In this document: positions 16,389 through 25,804 of the stretch, piece after piece
Layout of the letters: each line of letters starts with the position of its first letter
Position numbering within the stretch: the stretch's first letter is position 1
DNA from: DATFJT01 sp965230755
Lineage (GTDB): Bacteria > Bacteroidota > Bacteroidia > Chitinophagales > Saprospiraceae
DNA: 64,000 bases
Direction: 5' to 3'
NCBI GenBank assembly: GCA_965230755.1
Contig: CBDDLT010000005.1
Coordinates: forward strand, 1-64,000
The notes under the pieces: model-generated
The model's input: the letters and a program-made list of their open reading frames with translations, nothing else
Database searches by the model: none
Told to the model about the DNA's origin: nothing
Made by a program: the position numbers and the translations under genes

Positions 16389-17407
16389 TTATACAGTGAT
16401 TGGTTCTTTCAAACAATATTGTGGTTCAAGGAATCCATTTTCTTCCATCCACTGATCGTCATATATCTTTCCAATGTACTTGCTTCCATGATCAGAGAAC
16501 AATAGAACAAGAACATCATCTTTAGAAAATTGATCTCTCATTTTATACAATCCCTCTAAGACTGATCCCGAAGAATACCCGACTAAAAGCCCTTCTTTGT
16601 TCGCCAAAGACCTCGCCTTAAGTGCACTTGCTTTATCTGTAACTTTCACGAACTCATCGATCAAGTCAAACTTCACATTTGATGGAATTATGGATTTACC
16701 TACTCCCTCTAAAGTGTTCGAATAATTCTCCGTTTCATCAATCATGCCTGTCTCATGGTACTTCTTAATAATAGAACCATAAGCATCAATACCTATTACT
16801 TTGATGTCTTTATTTTGCTCCTTCAAGTACATAGAGGTTCCACTGATGGTTCCACCTGTTCCTGAAGTACATAAAAAATGTGTGATTTTACCCTTGGTTT
16901 GTTCCCATATTTCTGGGCCTGTAGAAAAATAATGCGCCTCCGGGTTTCCAAAATTAAAGTTCTGATTCAGGTAATAACTGTTCTCTATTTCTCTTGCTTT
17001 TGTTTTGCTTGAGAATAGTATGAACGCGGATCCTCAGGTTTCGCATTTTTAGGACAAATGATCACTTCTGCTCCCATCGCCCTCAATTGGTTCAATTTCT
17101 CTGCAGATATTTTGCTCGAAACAGTAATGAGTGCTTTGTATCCTTTGATGGCACAAACCATCGCAATCGCAAACCCCGTATTTCCTGAAGAAGCCTCGAT
17201 GATAGTAGCTCCCGGCTTAATCAAACCATTTTTCTCTGCTTTTTCTATCATGTAGAGTGCTATTCGATCCTTAGCAGAATGGCCTGGATTGAATGCCTCT
17301 ACTTTAGCATATATGTTTAATCCTAGCTCTTTAGAAAAATGACTTAGTTTAATAAGGGGTGTTTTTCCAATAGTTTGAAGTACATTATCATATACACTCA
17401 TATACAT
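16389..17407 (-). CDS. PLP-dependent cysteine synthase-like enzyme (frame broken), candidate cysteate synthase
   Basis: A fold-type II PLP enzyme of about 340 codons split by a -1 shift near 16997-17003. The first part has IGKTPLIKLS, NPGHSAKDRIA (PLP lysine codon 17270-17272) and EASSGNTGFAIA; it stops just after YYSQAKQ. One added A in the AAAA run restores AREIENSYYLNQNFNFGNPEAHY and continues through TSGTGGTISGTSMYLKE to GYSSGSVLEG. The length fits a cysteine/cystathionine synthase without CBS domains. Because it sits beside an alpha-oxoamine synthase, cysteate synthesis for sulfonolipids is the preferred role; ordinary cysteine synthase is the alternative. Confidence 0.75.
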
Positions 17408-17505
17408 CCTTTTGATCTACGGATAGGCAAAAATAATTTTAATTTAACTATTTTCTAAATTATACCCGTGAAATTGCTGGTCTTTGCGATTTTATATTAA
17501 TTAAA

Positions 17506-17537
17506 GATGCCATGAATAGACATCTATCCATGGCATC
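17506..17537. terminator. Hairpin terminator between minus-strand genes
   Basis: GATGCCATG-AATAG ... CTATC-CATGGCATC: a 14-base imperfect stem (one mismatch) with a 4-base loop, 23 bases after the stop of the Lys/Ser/Cys-rich protein on the minus strand. The T-tract is modest (TTTAATTAAT). Confidence 0.6.
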
Positions 17538-17559
17538 CAAAACATATTCTTTATTCTAA

Positions 17560-18048
17560 TTATATGCTAGAGCTAGCTTTTAGTGTATTTACATCACTCT
17601 TAGCTTCAGCTTTCATAGCAGAAGAAGACTTAGAACATTTCTTCTCACATTTTTTTGAACAGCTTTTACCAGAAGCACTTGTTTTCATTGCTTTAGCAGA
17701 ACACTCTTTTTTAGATTTTGAGCACTCTTTTTTAGACTTTGAACAAGATTTTTTCGCTGAATCTCCAGCTTCCATTTTTGTACTTACGAAAGTAGCTTTA
17801 GCCTCATCCCACTGAACTGGCTCTGCAGAAACTTTTCCTGAAGCAGGACAAACAGAAGTTTTATAGTAAGATACTTCTCCAGATTTAGAGCAAACTTTTT
17901 TCTCGATGCTGTCATCTGCCATAGCCGCTTTTTCAGCCATTTCCACTGCATCCATATTCACTGTAACAGCAGAATTAGCATCAGATTGTGCAACAGATAC
18001 AACAACTCCACCCAAAACAAAAGCAAGTAATAAAAGTAAGTTTTTCAT
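17560..18048 (-). CDS. Secreted Lys/Ser/Cys-rich repeat protein
   Basis: About 162 residues from ATG 18048; the frame extends to 18162, but only this start exposes a signal peptide (MKNLLLLLAFVLGGVVVSVAQ). The mature chain has an acidic, Ala-rich stretch, then VCSKSGEVSYYKTSVCPASGK, and a C-terminal low-complexity region with repeated CSKSKKE units and CSKKCEKKCSKSS. Eight Cys are visible in the mature chain, six in the basic tail. Such a composition suggests metal binding, disulfide cross-linking or surface structure, but no family is recognised. It reads away from the M4 protease gene. Confidence 0.65.
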   Translation of the reverse strand: MKNLLLLLAFVLGGVVVSVAQSDANSAVTVNMDAVEMAEKAAMADDSIEKKVCSKSGEVSYYKTSVCPASGKVSAEPVQWDEAKATFVSTKMEAGDSAKKSCSKSKKECSKSKKECSAKAMKTSASGKSCSKKCEKKCSKSSSAMKAEAKSDVNTLKASSSI

Positions 18049-18237
18049 AATTAGTATTTTTCTTTTTAATTGAATTACGATTCTACAACACAAAAATTGA
18101 CTTTTTATTAGAAAAAAACTGCATTTTATCGTTTTTTTAACACAATGTCTTCGTTTAGACAAACAACAAGTATTAAAAATTAAGCGTAAATTTAAGTCTA
18201 TTTCTACTCGATGTTAAGTATCTACAAACTTTGTACC

Positions 18238-21200
18238 ATGAAGTATATTAATCTAAGTCAATCCAAATCATATGCCACTATTATTGGTATGTTTTTGTTC
18301 GCGTTTTTGTCAACCGATTCGATTGCTCAAAAAGGATCCGATCAGAAGAATGACCCAAAACCATTCGACTATCCACAACTACAGAAGCAAGTTTTGGACA
18401 GCGACCTGGATCCACAAGAATTTGATCCCCAACCAATTTCTTTACCAAACCTGGACAATACTCCAGTACAGTTTATCAATGAAAGAACAGATGAGAACAA
18501 CAGACCGGAATGGTTAGAAATGCATGTGGCTATTCGAACTTCTACACCAGAAGAAAAGATTGATGATATTCTTTCAACTATTAAAGATCAATTCCCTTCT
18601 AAAAGCAAAGATCTGACTTGGAAGGTAAAATATTCTGAGAGAGATGATCTTGGTATTACGCATTGGTATCTTCAAGAGTACTACAACAATGTTCCAGTAT
18701 ATTATAATGAGTCTGTCCTGCACTCCAAAGCCAATCACTTCTATTTGTGGAATGGCAGATTTCTGGATATCAAAGAAAATGTGGATGTCGAAAATATCAT
18801 AACGGAAAGAGCCGCTTTCGAAAAAGTTAAAGCTTGGTACACGAAAAATTTCCAGCAAGATTTTGTAGAATCAGAAGCACTTAAGGGTTATATGCCAGAA
18901 GACGCTAATCAAGGTAAACTCTTTTTGTACCACCATAATAATTCCAATCATGTAGTATGGAAATTCAATGCTATGCCGAATGCTTTACAACGTTATGAGG
19001 TCTTTGTCGATGCGCATTCTGGTAAAGTCATCGATCACTTCAAGAATACTTGCGGAGCTGCTCATCATGGTGCCAGCTGCGCTTCACATAGCGAATGCAC
19101 TCATGCAATGCCACCTCCTAACGTGACCAGTGGAACTGATTTGTTGGGAATTAATCGAAGTTTGAATACTTATAGTTCCGGAGGGAGAAATTATATGATC
19201 GATGCATCAAGATCTATGTTTAACGCCGGAGCCTCGAGCATTCCAAATGATCCAAAAGGAGTAATTTGGACACTGGATGCAAGAAATACCTTTCCTAACA
19301 ATTCCTTTAATCCAGCACAGGTTTCTACTACGTCCAATACATGGAACAATAGAACAGCCGTCTCTGCCCATTACAATGCGGGTCGAGCCTTTGAGTATTT
19401 CCAGAATACTTTTAATAGAAACTCCATAGATGGTCGCGGTGGTCGAATATTAAGTTATATCAATGTGGCTGATGAAAGCGGAAGGGATATGGACAATGCG
19501 TTTTGGAATGGTATAGCAATGTTTTATGGAAACGGCGATGTAGGATTTTCTTCTCCACTTTCCAGATCTTTGGATGTAGCCGGACATGAAATGTCTCATG
19601 GAGTAATTCAAAACACTGCTAATCTGGAATACCGCAACGAATCAGGAGCTTTGAATGAATCATTTGCCGATGTATTCGGTGTTATGATGGATAGAGATGA
19701 CTGGCAATTGGGCGAAGAAGTGGTCAACTCATCGGTTTTCAGATCGGGAGCATTGCGAGATATGTCGAATCCCAACAATGGAGGAAACAGCCTTAATGAC
19801 AATGGTTATCAGCCGGATCACTACAATCAAAGATATACCGGCTCTCAGGATAATGGAGGTGTTCATATCAATAGCGGAATACCGAATTTTGCTTTTTTCA
19901 AGATCGCTACGGATATTGGAAAGTCCAAGGCAGAAGAGATTTTTTATAGAGCACTGACAGTGGGATACTTGACCAGATCCAGTAGGTTCATTGACTTTAG
20001 GGCCGCTATTGCTCAAGCCGCGACTGATCTTTATGGCAACACAGAATCAGGTGCTTGTCATCGAGCCTGTGATGAGGTTGGTATACCTGGAAGTTCAGGA
20101 GGCGGTGGAACGGATCCTGGAGATTACCAAAACGACCTTCCGGTTAATCCCGGCAATGAATTTTTAGTTTTGGCAGACGAGGATAGAAATGATCTATATC
20201 AATTGGACGCCAATGGTACAAGAAGAATCTCTTCAGACGGGCCTGCAAGCAAACCAAGTATTACGGACAATGGAAGAGAAATCACTTATGTCAATGATTT
20301 TGACCAGGTCAACTATCTATTCCTCGATTACAACTCAGGGAATATTGACGAATTTATCTTGATCAGTTCTCCGGAATGGGATTATGTAGCCTTTTCGAAA
20401 GATGGTTCTAAACTCGCCGGAGTTAGGAATGTTCAGGAAAATAAAATCTGGGTTTATGATTTTAACTCTAGTCAATGGGGCGAATTCACTCTATATAATC
20501 CAAGTTACTCAGAAGGGGTCAATACTGGAGATGTGCTTTATGCGGATGTCTTAGAATGGGATTACAGTGGCGAATATGTGATGTACGACTCCTACAATGA
20601 GCTGAATTCTGCCAATGGTGAGGATATCAGTTATTGGGATATAGGATTCCTAAAAGTATGGGACAATGGAAGTGACAACTTCGATTCTGACGGTGAGATC
20701 TTTAAACTATTTCCTTCTTTACCGGAAGGAGTCAGTATTGGTAATCCTACTTTTTCGAAGAACAGTCCTTATATCATTGCATTCGATCTAATTGATACTG
20801 ATGGCACCAATTATTTAATAGGAGCCAATCTGGAAACCAGCACTTCGAATGCAATACTATCCAGCGACAGACTATTCTACCCTACTTATGGTCTAATGGA
20901 TAACTTCCTTTATTTCGATTACGCAGGCACAGGTGGGGACACCTACAAAATCAATGCGATCGAATTAAACAACGATAAGATCAGCGCGACAGGTGGACTT
21001 CTATCTGCAGTCAATGGCGCTCGCTGGGGAGTGATCCATGGCAATGGAGTCCGGGATCTTTCAACTAGTTCCGAAGAGGAAGGTTTTGTTGATCTCAATA
21101 TATATCCAAATCCGTTTCAGGACTTCGTGAAAGTAGCGCTACCATTTACAGCTCAAGTACAGTTCACGGATGTATTGGGTAGGACCAGTATTGATAGACA

Positions 21201-21318
21201 AATTAACCCGTCCATTGATGGTGGGGTAATTAATACCTTCGCTCTGGATAAAGGGACTTATTTCCTTACTATCGAAATGAATGGATCCAAAACGGTGAGA
21301 ACCGTTACGAAGAAATAG
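18238..21318 (+). CDS. M4-family (thermolysin-like) metalloprotease with T9SS sorting domain
   Basis: About 1026 residues from ATG 18238; an ATG nine codons earlier is also possible. Signal peptide ending ...TDSIAQ, then an FTP/PepSY-type propeptide (roughly 80-270), then the M4 catalytic domain with GHEMSHGVI (zinc His450 and His454, Glu451) and GALNESFADVFG (Glu474, 20 residues after the second His, as in thermolysin). DNGGVHINSGIPNFAF is another M4 hallmark. Residues about 640-940 form a beta-propeller-like region; the end (IYPNPFQDFVKVA ... GTYFLTIEM) is a T9SS type A sorting domain. Likely an exported endopeptidase for extracellular protein. Confidence 0.92.
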   Translation: MKYINLSQSKSYATIIGMFLFAFLSTDSIAQKGSDQKNDPKPFDYPQLQKQVLDSDLDPQEFDPQPISLPNLDNTPVQFINERTDENNRPEWLEMHVAIRTSTPEEKIDDILSTIKDQFPSKSKDLTWKVKYSERDDLGITHWYLQEYYNNVPVYYNESVLHSKANHFYLWNGRFLDIKENVDVENIITERAAFEKVKAWYTKNFQQDFVESEALKGYMPEDANQGKLFLYHHNNSNHVVWKFNAMPNALQRYEVFVDAHSGKVIDHFKNTCGAAHHGASCASHSECTHAMPPPNVTSGTDLLGINRSLNTYSSGGRNYMIDASRSMFNAGASSIPNDPKGVIWTLDARNTFPNNSFNPAQVSTTSNTWNNRTAVSAHYNAGRAFEYFQNTFNRNSIDGRGGRILSYINVADESGRDMDNAFWNGIAMFYGNGDVGFSSPLSRSLDVAGHEMSHGVIQNTANLEYRNESGALNESFADVFGVMMDRDDWQLGEEVVNSSVFRSGALRDMSNPNNGGNSLNDNGYQPDHYNQRYTGSQDNGGVHINSGIPNFAFFKIATDIGKSKAEEIFYRALTVGYLTRSSRFIDFRAAIAQAATDLYGNTESGACHRACDEVGIPGSSGGGGTDPGDYQNDLPVNPGNEFLVLADEDRNDLYQLDANGTRRISSDGPASKPSITDNGREITYVNDFDQVNYLFLDYNSGNIDEFILISSPEWDYVAFSKDGSKLAGVRNVQENKIWVYDFNSSQWGEFTLYNPSYSEGVNTGDVLYADVLEWDYSGEYVMYDSYNELNSANGEDISYWDIGFLKVWDNGSDNFDSDGEIFKLFPSLPEGVSIGNPTFSKNSPYIIAFDLIDTDGTNYLIGANLETSTSNAILSSDRLFYPTYGLMDNFLYFDYAGTGGDTYKINAIELNNDKISATGGLLSAVNGARWGVIHGNGVRDLSTSSEEEGFVDLNIYPNPFQDFVKVALPFTAQVQFTDVLGRTSIDRQINPSIDGGVINTFALDKGTYFLTIEMNGSKTVRTVTKK

Positions 21319-21328
21319 GGTAATTTTT

Positions 21329-22306
21329 GTGAAGGTCCTAATTGTAAGACTTAGTTCGATAGGAGATATTGTTCTTTGTAGTCCTGTAGTTCGCGTACTG
21401 TACAAGGCTGGTCATGAAGTACATTTTTTGAGTAAAAAGTCTTATGTACATTTATTAGAACCGAGTCCTTACATTTCCAAGGTCTTAGCTTTTGATGAAA
21501 ACTGGGGCAGTTTGATCCGGGAAGTAAAAAATGAAGGATACGATGTTCTTATTGACTTGCACAAAAACTTAAGGACTCTTCGCTTGAAGTTATTTTCTGG
21601 AGTGAAGAGTTACAGCTTTCCCAAAATCAACTTGCAAAAGTGGATGAAGGTGAAATTCAAGCGTACCAAATTACCCGACGTTCATATTGTAGACCGATAT
21701 ATCAAGCCCATTGAGGTTTTAGGCTTGAACAATGACAATGAGGGCTTGGATTATTTCTTTCCGGAGGATTTCGAATTCGACTGGAGAAGCTGGTTATCTC
21801 AAAGGGGAATAGAAGACAACTACATTGCTTGGGTCACCGGAGGTACGCACAGCACCAAGCGACTTCCCGAAGAAAAAATTGTAGATTTCGCTGAAAAATC
21901 AAGTGTGAATATCGTCCTCATTGGTGGTCCTGAAGAAATGGAGATGGGCGATAGAATCTCTAAAAAATTCGATCATGTGCTGAATGCGGCAGGATATACT
22001 TCCATACCACAATCCAGCGCTTTGATTCTTCATTCACAACTTGTTATAAGCAATGATACCGGCATGATGCACATCGCTGCTGCCTTAAAAAAGAAAATCA
22101 TTAGTCTCTGGGGCAATACGATCCCGGAGTTTGGAATGAGTCCTAACTTACCACAGCATCCTCAAAATCACATTGCAATTGAAATCAAAAATTTGAACTG
22201 TCGACCATGTTCGAAAATTGGCTATAACAAATGTCCCAAAGGGCATTTTAACTGTATGAATACAATTAAAACGGAAGATATTATCGAGGCTCAGCACAAA
22301 TTATAG
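21329..22306 (+). CDS. Glycosyltransferase family 9 (heptosyltransferase-like)
   Basis: 325 residues starting at GTG 21329. The opening MKVLIVRLSSIGDIVLCSPVVRVL is the GT9 signature (KILIIRLSSIGDVVLTTPV), and the second half has TGGTHSTKRLP, VLIGGPEEME and SNDTGMMHIAAAL, the nucleotide-sugar-binding region. GT9 enzymes transfer ADP-heptose or related sugars to the lipopolysaccharide core at the cytoplasmic face. CRPCSKIGYNKCPKGHFNC near the end is a Cys motif shared by many members. It starts 10 bases after the protease stop, probably by chance of packing. The exact acceptor is unknown. Confidence 0.88.
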   Translation: MKVLIVRLSSIGDIVLCSPVVRVLYKAGHEVHFLSKKSYVHLLEPSPYISKVLAFDENWGSLIREVKNEGYDVLIDLHKNLRTLRLKLFSGVKSYSFPKINLQKWMKVKFKRTKLPDVHIVDRYIKPIEVLGLNNDNEGLDYFFPEDFEFDWRSWLSQRGIEDNYIAWVTGGTHSTKRLPEEKIVDFAEKSSVNIVLIGGPEEMEMGDRISKKFDHVLNAAGYTSIPQSSALILHSQLVISNDTGMMHIAAALKKKIISLWGNTIPEFGMSPNLPQHPQNHIAIEIKNLNCRPCSKIGYNKCPKGHFNCMNTIKTEDIIEAQHKL

Positions 22307-22363
22307 TCGTCATTAGGGTATCGAGTCCTCACACTGACCAGGAAATACTTTTTTAATTTAAAA

Positions 22364-22395
22364 TTGAATCGAAAGCAATTATTTTTCTACCTTAG
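22364..22395 (+). promoter_or_regulatory. Candidate Bacteroidota-type promoter for porP/sprF
   Basis: TTG (22364-22366), 21 bases, then TACCTTAG (22388-22395), close to the phylum's TTG...TAnnTTTG pattern with one mismatch. A start site just downstream would leave the ATG at 22399 without a leader, which favours the ATG at 22417 as the translation start. Confidence 0.45.
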
Positions 22396-22416
22396 GAAAT
22401 GATTTTAACCAATGCC

Positions 22417-23436
22417 ATGACGAGATTAATTAGTTTTTTCTTGATTTTAGGATTTATCCTTTCTGCAGGTTTCGAAGCCGGCGCTCAACAACTGCATTTT
22501 TCGCAATTTTTTCTCTCCCCGGCAACCACTAACCCAGCACAATTGGGCTTGTTCGAAGGTACTGCGAGGATTGGAGGGCTTCACAGAAGTCAGTGGCTCA
22601 ACATTGAAGAAGATGGCACTAACTCTACAGCTTTATTTATAGACTCTCCTATTACTAAGGGATTTAGAGAAAATGATTGGGTGGGATTTGGCGTTGGCCT
22701 GGTCAATGATGTTGCCGGTATTGGACTGATCAATAATATAGATGTCAATGTCGGCTTGAGTTATCATCTCAGCCTGAATAAAGATCAGACTTCAGTTATT
22801 AGTATCGGAGGACAATATACCAATAGCACAATCAATATCGATGATAGTCAATTAACTTGGGAAGATGGCATTCGAGGTGGAGGTGTCTCGAGAGATGCGC
22901 TTGCACTAAATATGCAATCGGACAGTTATGGCGATTGGTCTGCCGGAATAAACTGGAGACAAGTCATGAACGATCAAATGAGTATAGAATTAGGCTATGC
23001 TTTGTATCATATCACGGAACCCGAAGTGAGTTTTTTCAATTTACCTGATAGTCTAAGTGCTCCTGTTGTTCCAAGAAAATCTACTATTTCGGGTCGATTT
23101 AGATTGAGCGTATCGGAAAAACTCAATTTGGAACCTTTGTTTTTGATACAATCTATCTCCAGTGACAATGAAATGCTAATCGGGCTTAACGCCTACAGTC
23201 CAATCGGTAAAAAAACCAACATACTTCAATACGGAGCAGGATACAGATTACAGGATGCAATAGTTTTTTACCTGGGATTAATGGACCATAATTATCGAAT
23301 TGGATTGAGTTATGATCTAACAGTTTCAGAACTTTCTAATTACACTCCAATAAATTTCGAATTAGGCGGTTATTATATTATTAAGAAATACAAACAACCG
23401 CAGGTGAATCCATTCATATTCTGTCCTCGATTTTAA
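22417..23436 (+). CDS. PorP/SprF family type IX secretion membrane protein
   Basis: About 339 residues from ATG 22417 (an in-frame ATG at 22399 lies too close to the predicted promoter). Signal peptide ending GFEAGAQQ, then the family opening LHFSQFFLSPATTNPAQLGLFEG, followed by alternating beta strands of an outer membrane barrel (GVGLVNDVAGIG, SVISIGGQYTN). SprF-type proteins work with individual T9SS-exported partners, often giant adhesins, and many are paired with an OmpA-family gene, as here (10 bases downstream). It probably anchors or helps export a specific cargo; the type B adhesin at 33.8 kb is a candidate but not adjacent. Confidence 0.9.
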   Translation: MTRLISFFLILGFILSAGFEAGAQQLHFSQFFLSPATTNPAQLGLFEGTARIGGLHRSQWLNIEEDGTNSTALFIDSPITKGFRENDWVGFGVGLVNDVAGIGLINNIDVNVGLSYHLSLNKDQTSVISIGGQYTNSTINIDDSQLTWEDGIRGGGVSRDALALNMQSDSYGDWSAGINWRQVMNDQMSIELGYALYHITEPEVSFFNLPDSLSAPVVPRKSTISGRFRLSVSEKLNLEPLFLIQSISSDNEMLIGLNAYSPIGKKTNILQYGAGYRLQDAIVFYLGLMDHNYRIGLSYDLTVSELSNYTPINFELGGYYIIKKYKQPQVNPFIFCPRF

Positions 23437-23446
23437 AGATTGAACC

Positions 23447-25804
23447 ATGAAGACATATTATATTATCATTGCTCTATTTGCAATCATTGTAATTGATTCG
23501 AAACTAGAAGCACAGCCACTTAATCGTCCAAACCTCGAAATGAACATCAGAGCTGGGGACCAGCTATACGAGGACCACAATTATTACGGTGCGATCAACT
23601 TCTATCGAGAGGCCTACAACGAATCGAAAGATTTAGACATCTATCGAAAAATGGCACGCTGTTATTATCTTATAAGAGATTATGGTAGGGCGGAAAGGTA
23701 TTACGCCAGATTACTACGAAAGGAACCAGAGGAGGAGTACCAACTTTATTACGAATGGGGTAAAATTCATAGACATTTGGGCAATTATGATGCAGCTAGA
23801 AAAGCATTCAAACATGTATTGCCCAGTAACCAAGACAGCCTTGTTTGGTTGACACAGCAGGAATTGAAAGGAATGGTGCAAGCAGATGGCTTCAAGGAAA
23901 ACCCTAAACTTTCTACACGAAATGCGGGAGATGGAATCAATGAAAAATTTGGGGAGTTGAGTCCGGTTCTTTTAGACGATGAAACTTTGATTTTTTCCAG
24001 TATTGATGCGCGAAGTGCCTATGAATTAAAGCCAGGAGGGAAAGACAAAAATGCCCAGATTCACACAGCCAATATTGGTCGAGATCAATCGGAATTTAAA
24101 AAAGAGTACTTAGAATCTGAAATCAACGATAAGAAATACCACATCGTTCATCAGACTTTCAGCCCGGATGGAAACTATATTTACTACAACCGAATAAAAT
24201 CCATTGGTGATAACATTCTTACATCGGAACTGATGGTGAGTTCAAAAGACACAGAAGGTAACTGGTCCAAGCCCAGAATACTAGAAGTTCCAGCTACATG
24301 GGAAGTAAGGCATCTTTCCTTTGCACCATTCCAAGGCAGGTCAGCACTTTTCTTTAACTCATCTCAAATTGGAGGTTATGGAGGAGACGACTTATATTAT
24401 GCCTTTCTAGATAGAGATGGACTGGAAACCCCTGTAAACCTTGGACCAAAGATCAATTCTAAGGGAAATGAAATCACTCCGTTCTTCTCTGACAACACCC
24501 TTTATTTCAGCAGTGACGCCTTACCCGGGATGGGAGGATTTGACGTTTTTAAAACTACATGGAATGGTGGGGAATTTGGAGGAATTTCGAACATGGAATC
24601 AAGTATTAATTCTGTAAATGATGATTTTGGCTTAAAGTGGAGTCCTTCAGGAGACCGCGCTGTATTTTTATCGAATCGAAAGGGTGGCCAGTTCCTTCGA
24701 TCGGAGACTTGTTGTGATGACATATATATAGTAGATCGAAAATCTGTTGCCATTGCAGCCGATTTGGAGAGCTTTAGTTCGAAGTTTCCCATGAAGAATG
24801 CTACGCTTTCTCTATATGAGAATATCAACGGTGATTGGAAACTGATTAAAACCAATACTTCGAAGAGTTACAATCATTTTTTCAGCCTGGATAAAAATAG
24901 AACGTATAAAATCGTTGGAATGAAGGACGGCTTCTTTTCCGACTCCATCAATATCAATACGGTTGGGATAAGAGAAGATACGGTCTACAATTATTCTTTG
25001 GTTCTTAACGATCTGCCGGACGAACCGGAAGAAGAGATTATTACGATCAATCAAACGATTCGACTAAATAATATTTACTACGATTTTGATGACGACAAAA
25101 TTCTAAGTGATGCGGAGAAAGACTTGGGCTATCTCTTGGAACTATTAGAAAAATATCCTGAAATGGTCATTGAGTTATCGTCGCATACGGATGCGCGTGG
25201 TAAGGATAATTATAATGAAGAATTATCTAGAAGGAGAGCACAATCGGCTAAGAGATGGTTGGTCAAAAGAGCTGTTAACCCGGGTCGTATTAGAGCAATT
25301 GGATATGGTGAGAAAAAATTGTTGAACCAGTGCGTCAATGGTGTTCAGTGTACGGATGACGAACACAGACTAAATAGAAGAACGGAATTCAAGATCATTG
25401 AAGGTCCACAGGAAATTGTCATAGAGAGAAAGAAACTTAAAAAGAATACTGAGGAAGAAAAGAAACCAACGGTTCGCAAAGAATACCCCGGAGCTCATAT
25501 TTCGTTTGAGAGGAGCTTTATTGACCTTGGAAAGGTGAAACGAGGCGATCATCCGGAGATGGTATTTAAATTTACGAACAATGGACGCGAAGATCTCGTC
25601 ATAGAGATCGTTAGTGGTTGTGAATGCACTGAATTGAGCTGGACAGAAGATCCAATACCTCCGGGAAAACAAGGAGAGGTTCGCGCTATTCTTAAGAGTG
25701 AGGAAAAAGAGGGATCAGGACAACACAATTTCGACATCGATGTCATTACCAATACCAAAGATATTTCCCATCTTTTAGAATATAGGGCGGTTATAGAGAA
25801 TTAA
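23447..25804 (+). CDS. OmpA-family protein with TPR, PD40 repeats and C-terminal DUF1573 domain
   Basis: 785 residues. Signal peptide, then TPR-like helices (about 30-140: DQLYEDHNYYGAINFYREAY), PD40/WD40-like beta-propeller repeats (about 160-430: SPDGNYIYYNR, NTLYFSSDALPGMGGFDVF), a carboxypeptidase-like strand region, and the OmpA peptidoglycan-binding domain (about 530-645) with SSHTDARG at 578-585 and RRRAQSAKRWLV. The last ~100 residues (ISFERSFIDLGKVKRGD ... GCECTEL) form a DUF1573 domain. The order TPR-PD40-CRD-OmpA matches PorE-like T9SS components; the DUF1573 tail is an addition. Co-transcribed with PorP/SprF. Confidence 0.9.
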   Translation: MKTYYIIIALFAIIVIDSKLEAQPLNRPNLEMNIRAGDQLYEDHNYYGAINFYREAYNESKDLDIYRKMARCYYLIRDYGRAERYYARLLRKEPEEEYQLYYEWGKIHRHLGNYDAARKAFKHVLPSNQDSLVWLTQQELKGMVQADGFKENPKLSTRNAGDGINEKFGELSPVLLDDETLIFSSIDARSAYELKPGGKDKNAQIHTANIGRDQSEFKKEYLESEINDKKYHIVHQTFSPDGNYIYYNRIKSIGDNILTSELMVSSKDTEGNWSKPRILEVPATWEVRHLSFAPFQGRSALFFNSSQIGGYGGDDLYYAFLDRDGLETPVNLGPKINSKGNEITPFFSDNTLYFSSDALPGMGGFDVFKTTWNGGEFGGISNMESSINSVNDDFGLKWSPSGDRAVFLSNRKGGQFLRSETCCDDIYIVDRKSVAIAADLESFSSKFPMKNATLSLYENINGDWKLIKTNTSKSYNHFFSLDKNRTYKIVGMKDGFFSDSININTVGIREDTVYNYSLVLNDLPDEPEEEIITINQTIRLNNIYYDFDDDKILSDAEKDLGYLLELLEKYPEMVIELSSHTDARGKDNYNEELSRRRAQSAKRWLVKRAVNPGRIRAIGYGEKKLLNQCVNGVQCTDDEHRLNRRTEFKIIEGPQEIVIERKKLKKNTEEEKKPTVRKEYPGAHISFERSFIDLGKVKRGDHPEMVFKFTNNGREDLVIEIVSGCECTELSWTEDPIPPGKQGEVRAILKSEEKEGSGQHNFDIDVITNTKDISHLLEYRAVIEN

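Noticed and set aside
15055..17407. Programmed frameshifting to explain the two split enzymes
   Set aside because: No slippery heptamer plus pseudoknot is evident, and four unrelated genes in the window show the same single-base homopolymer pattern.
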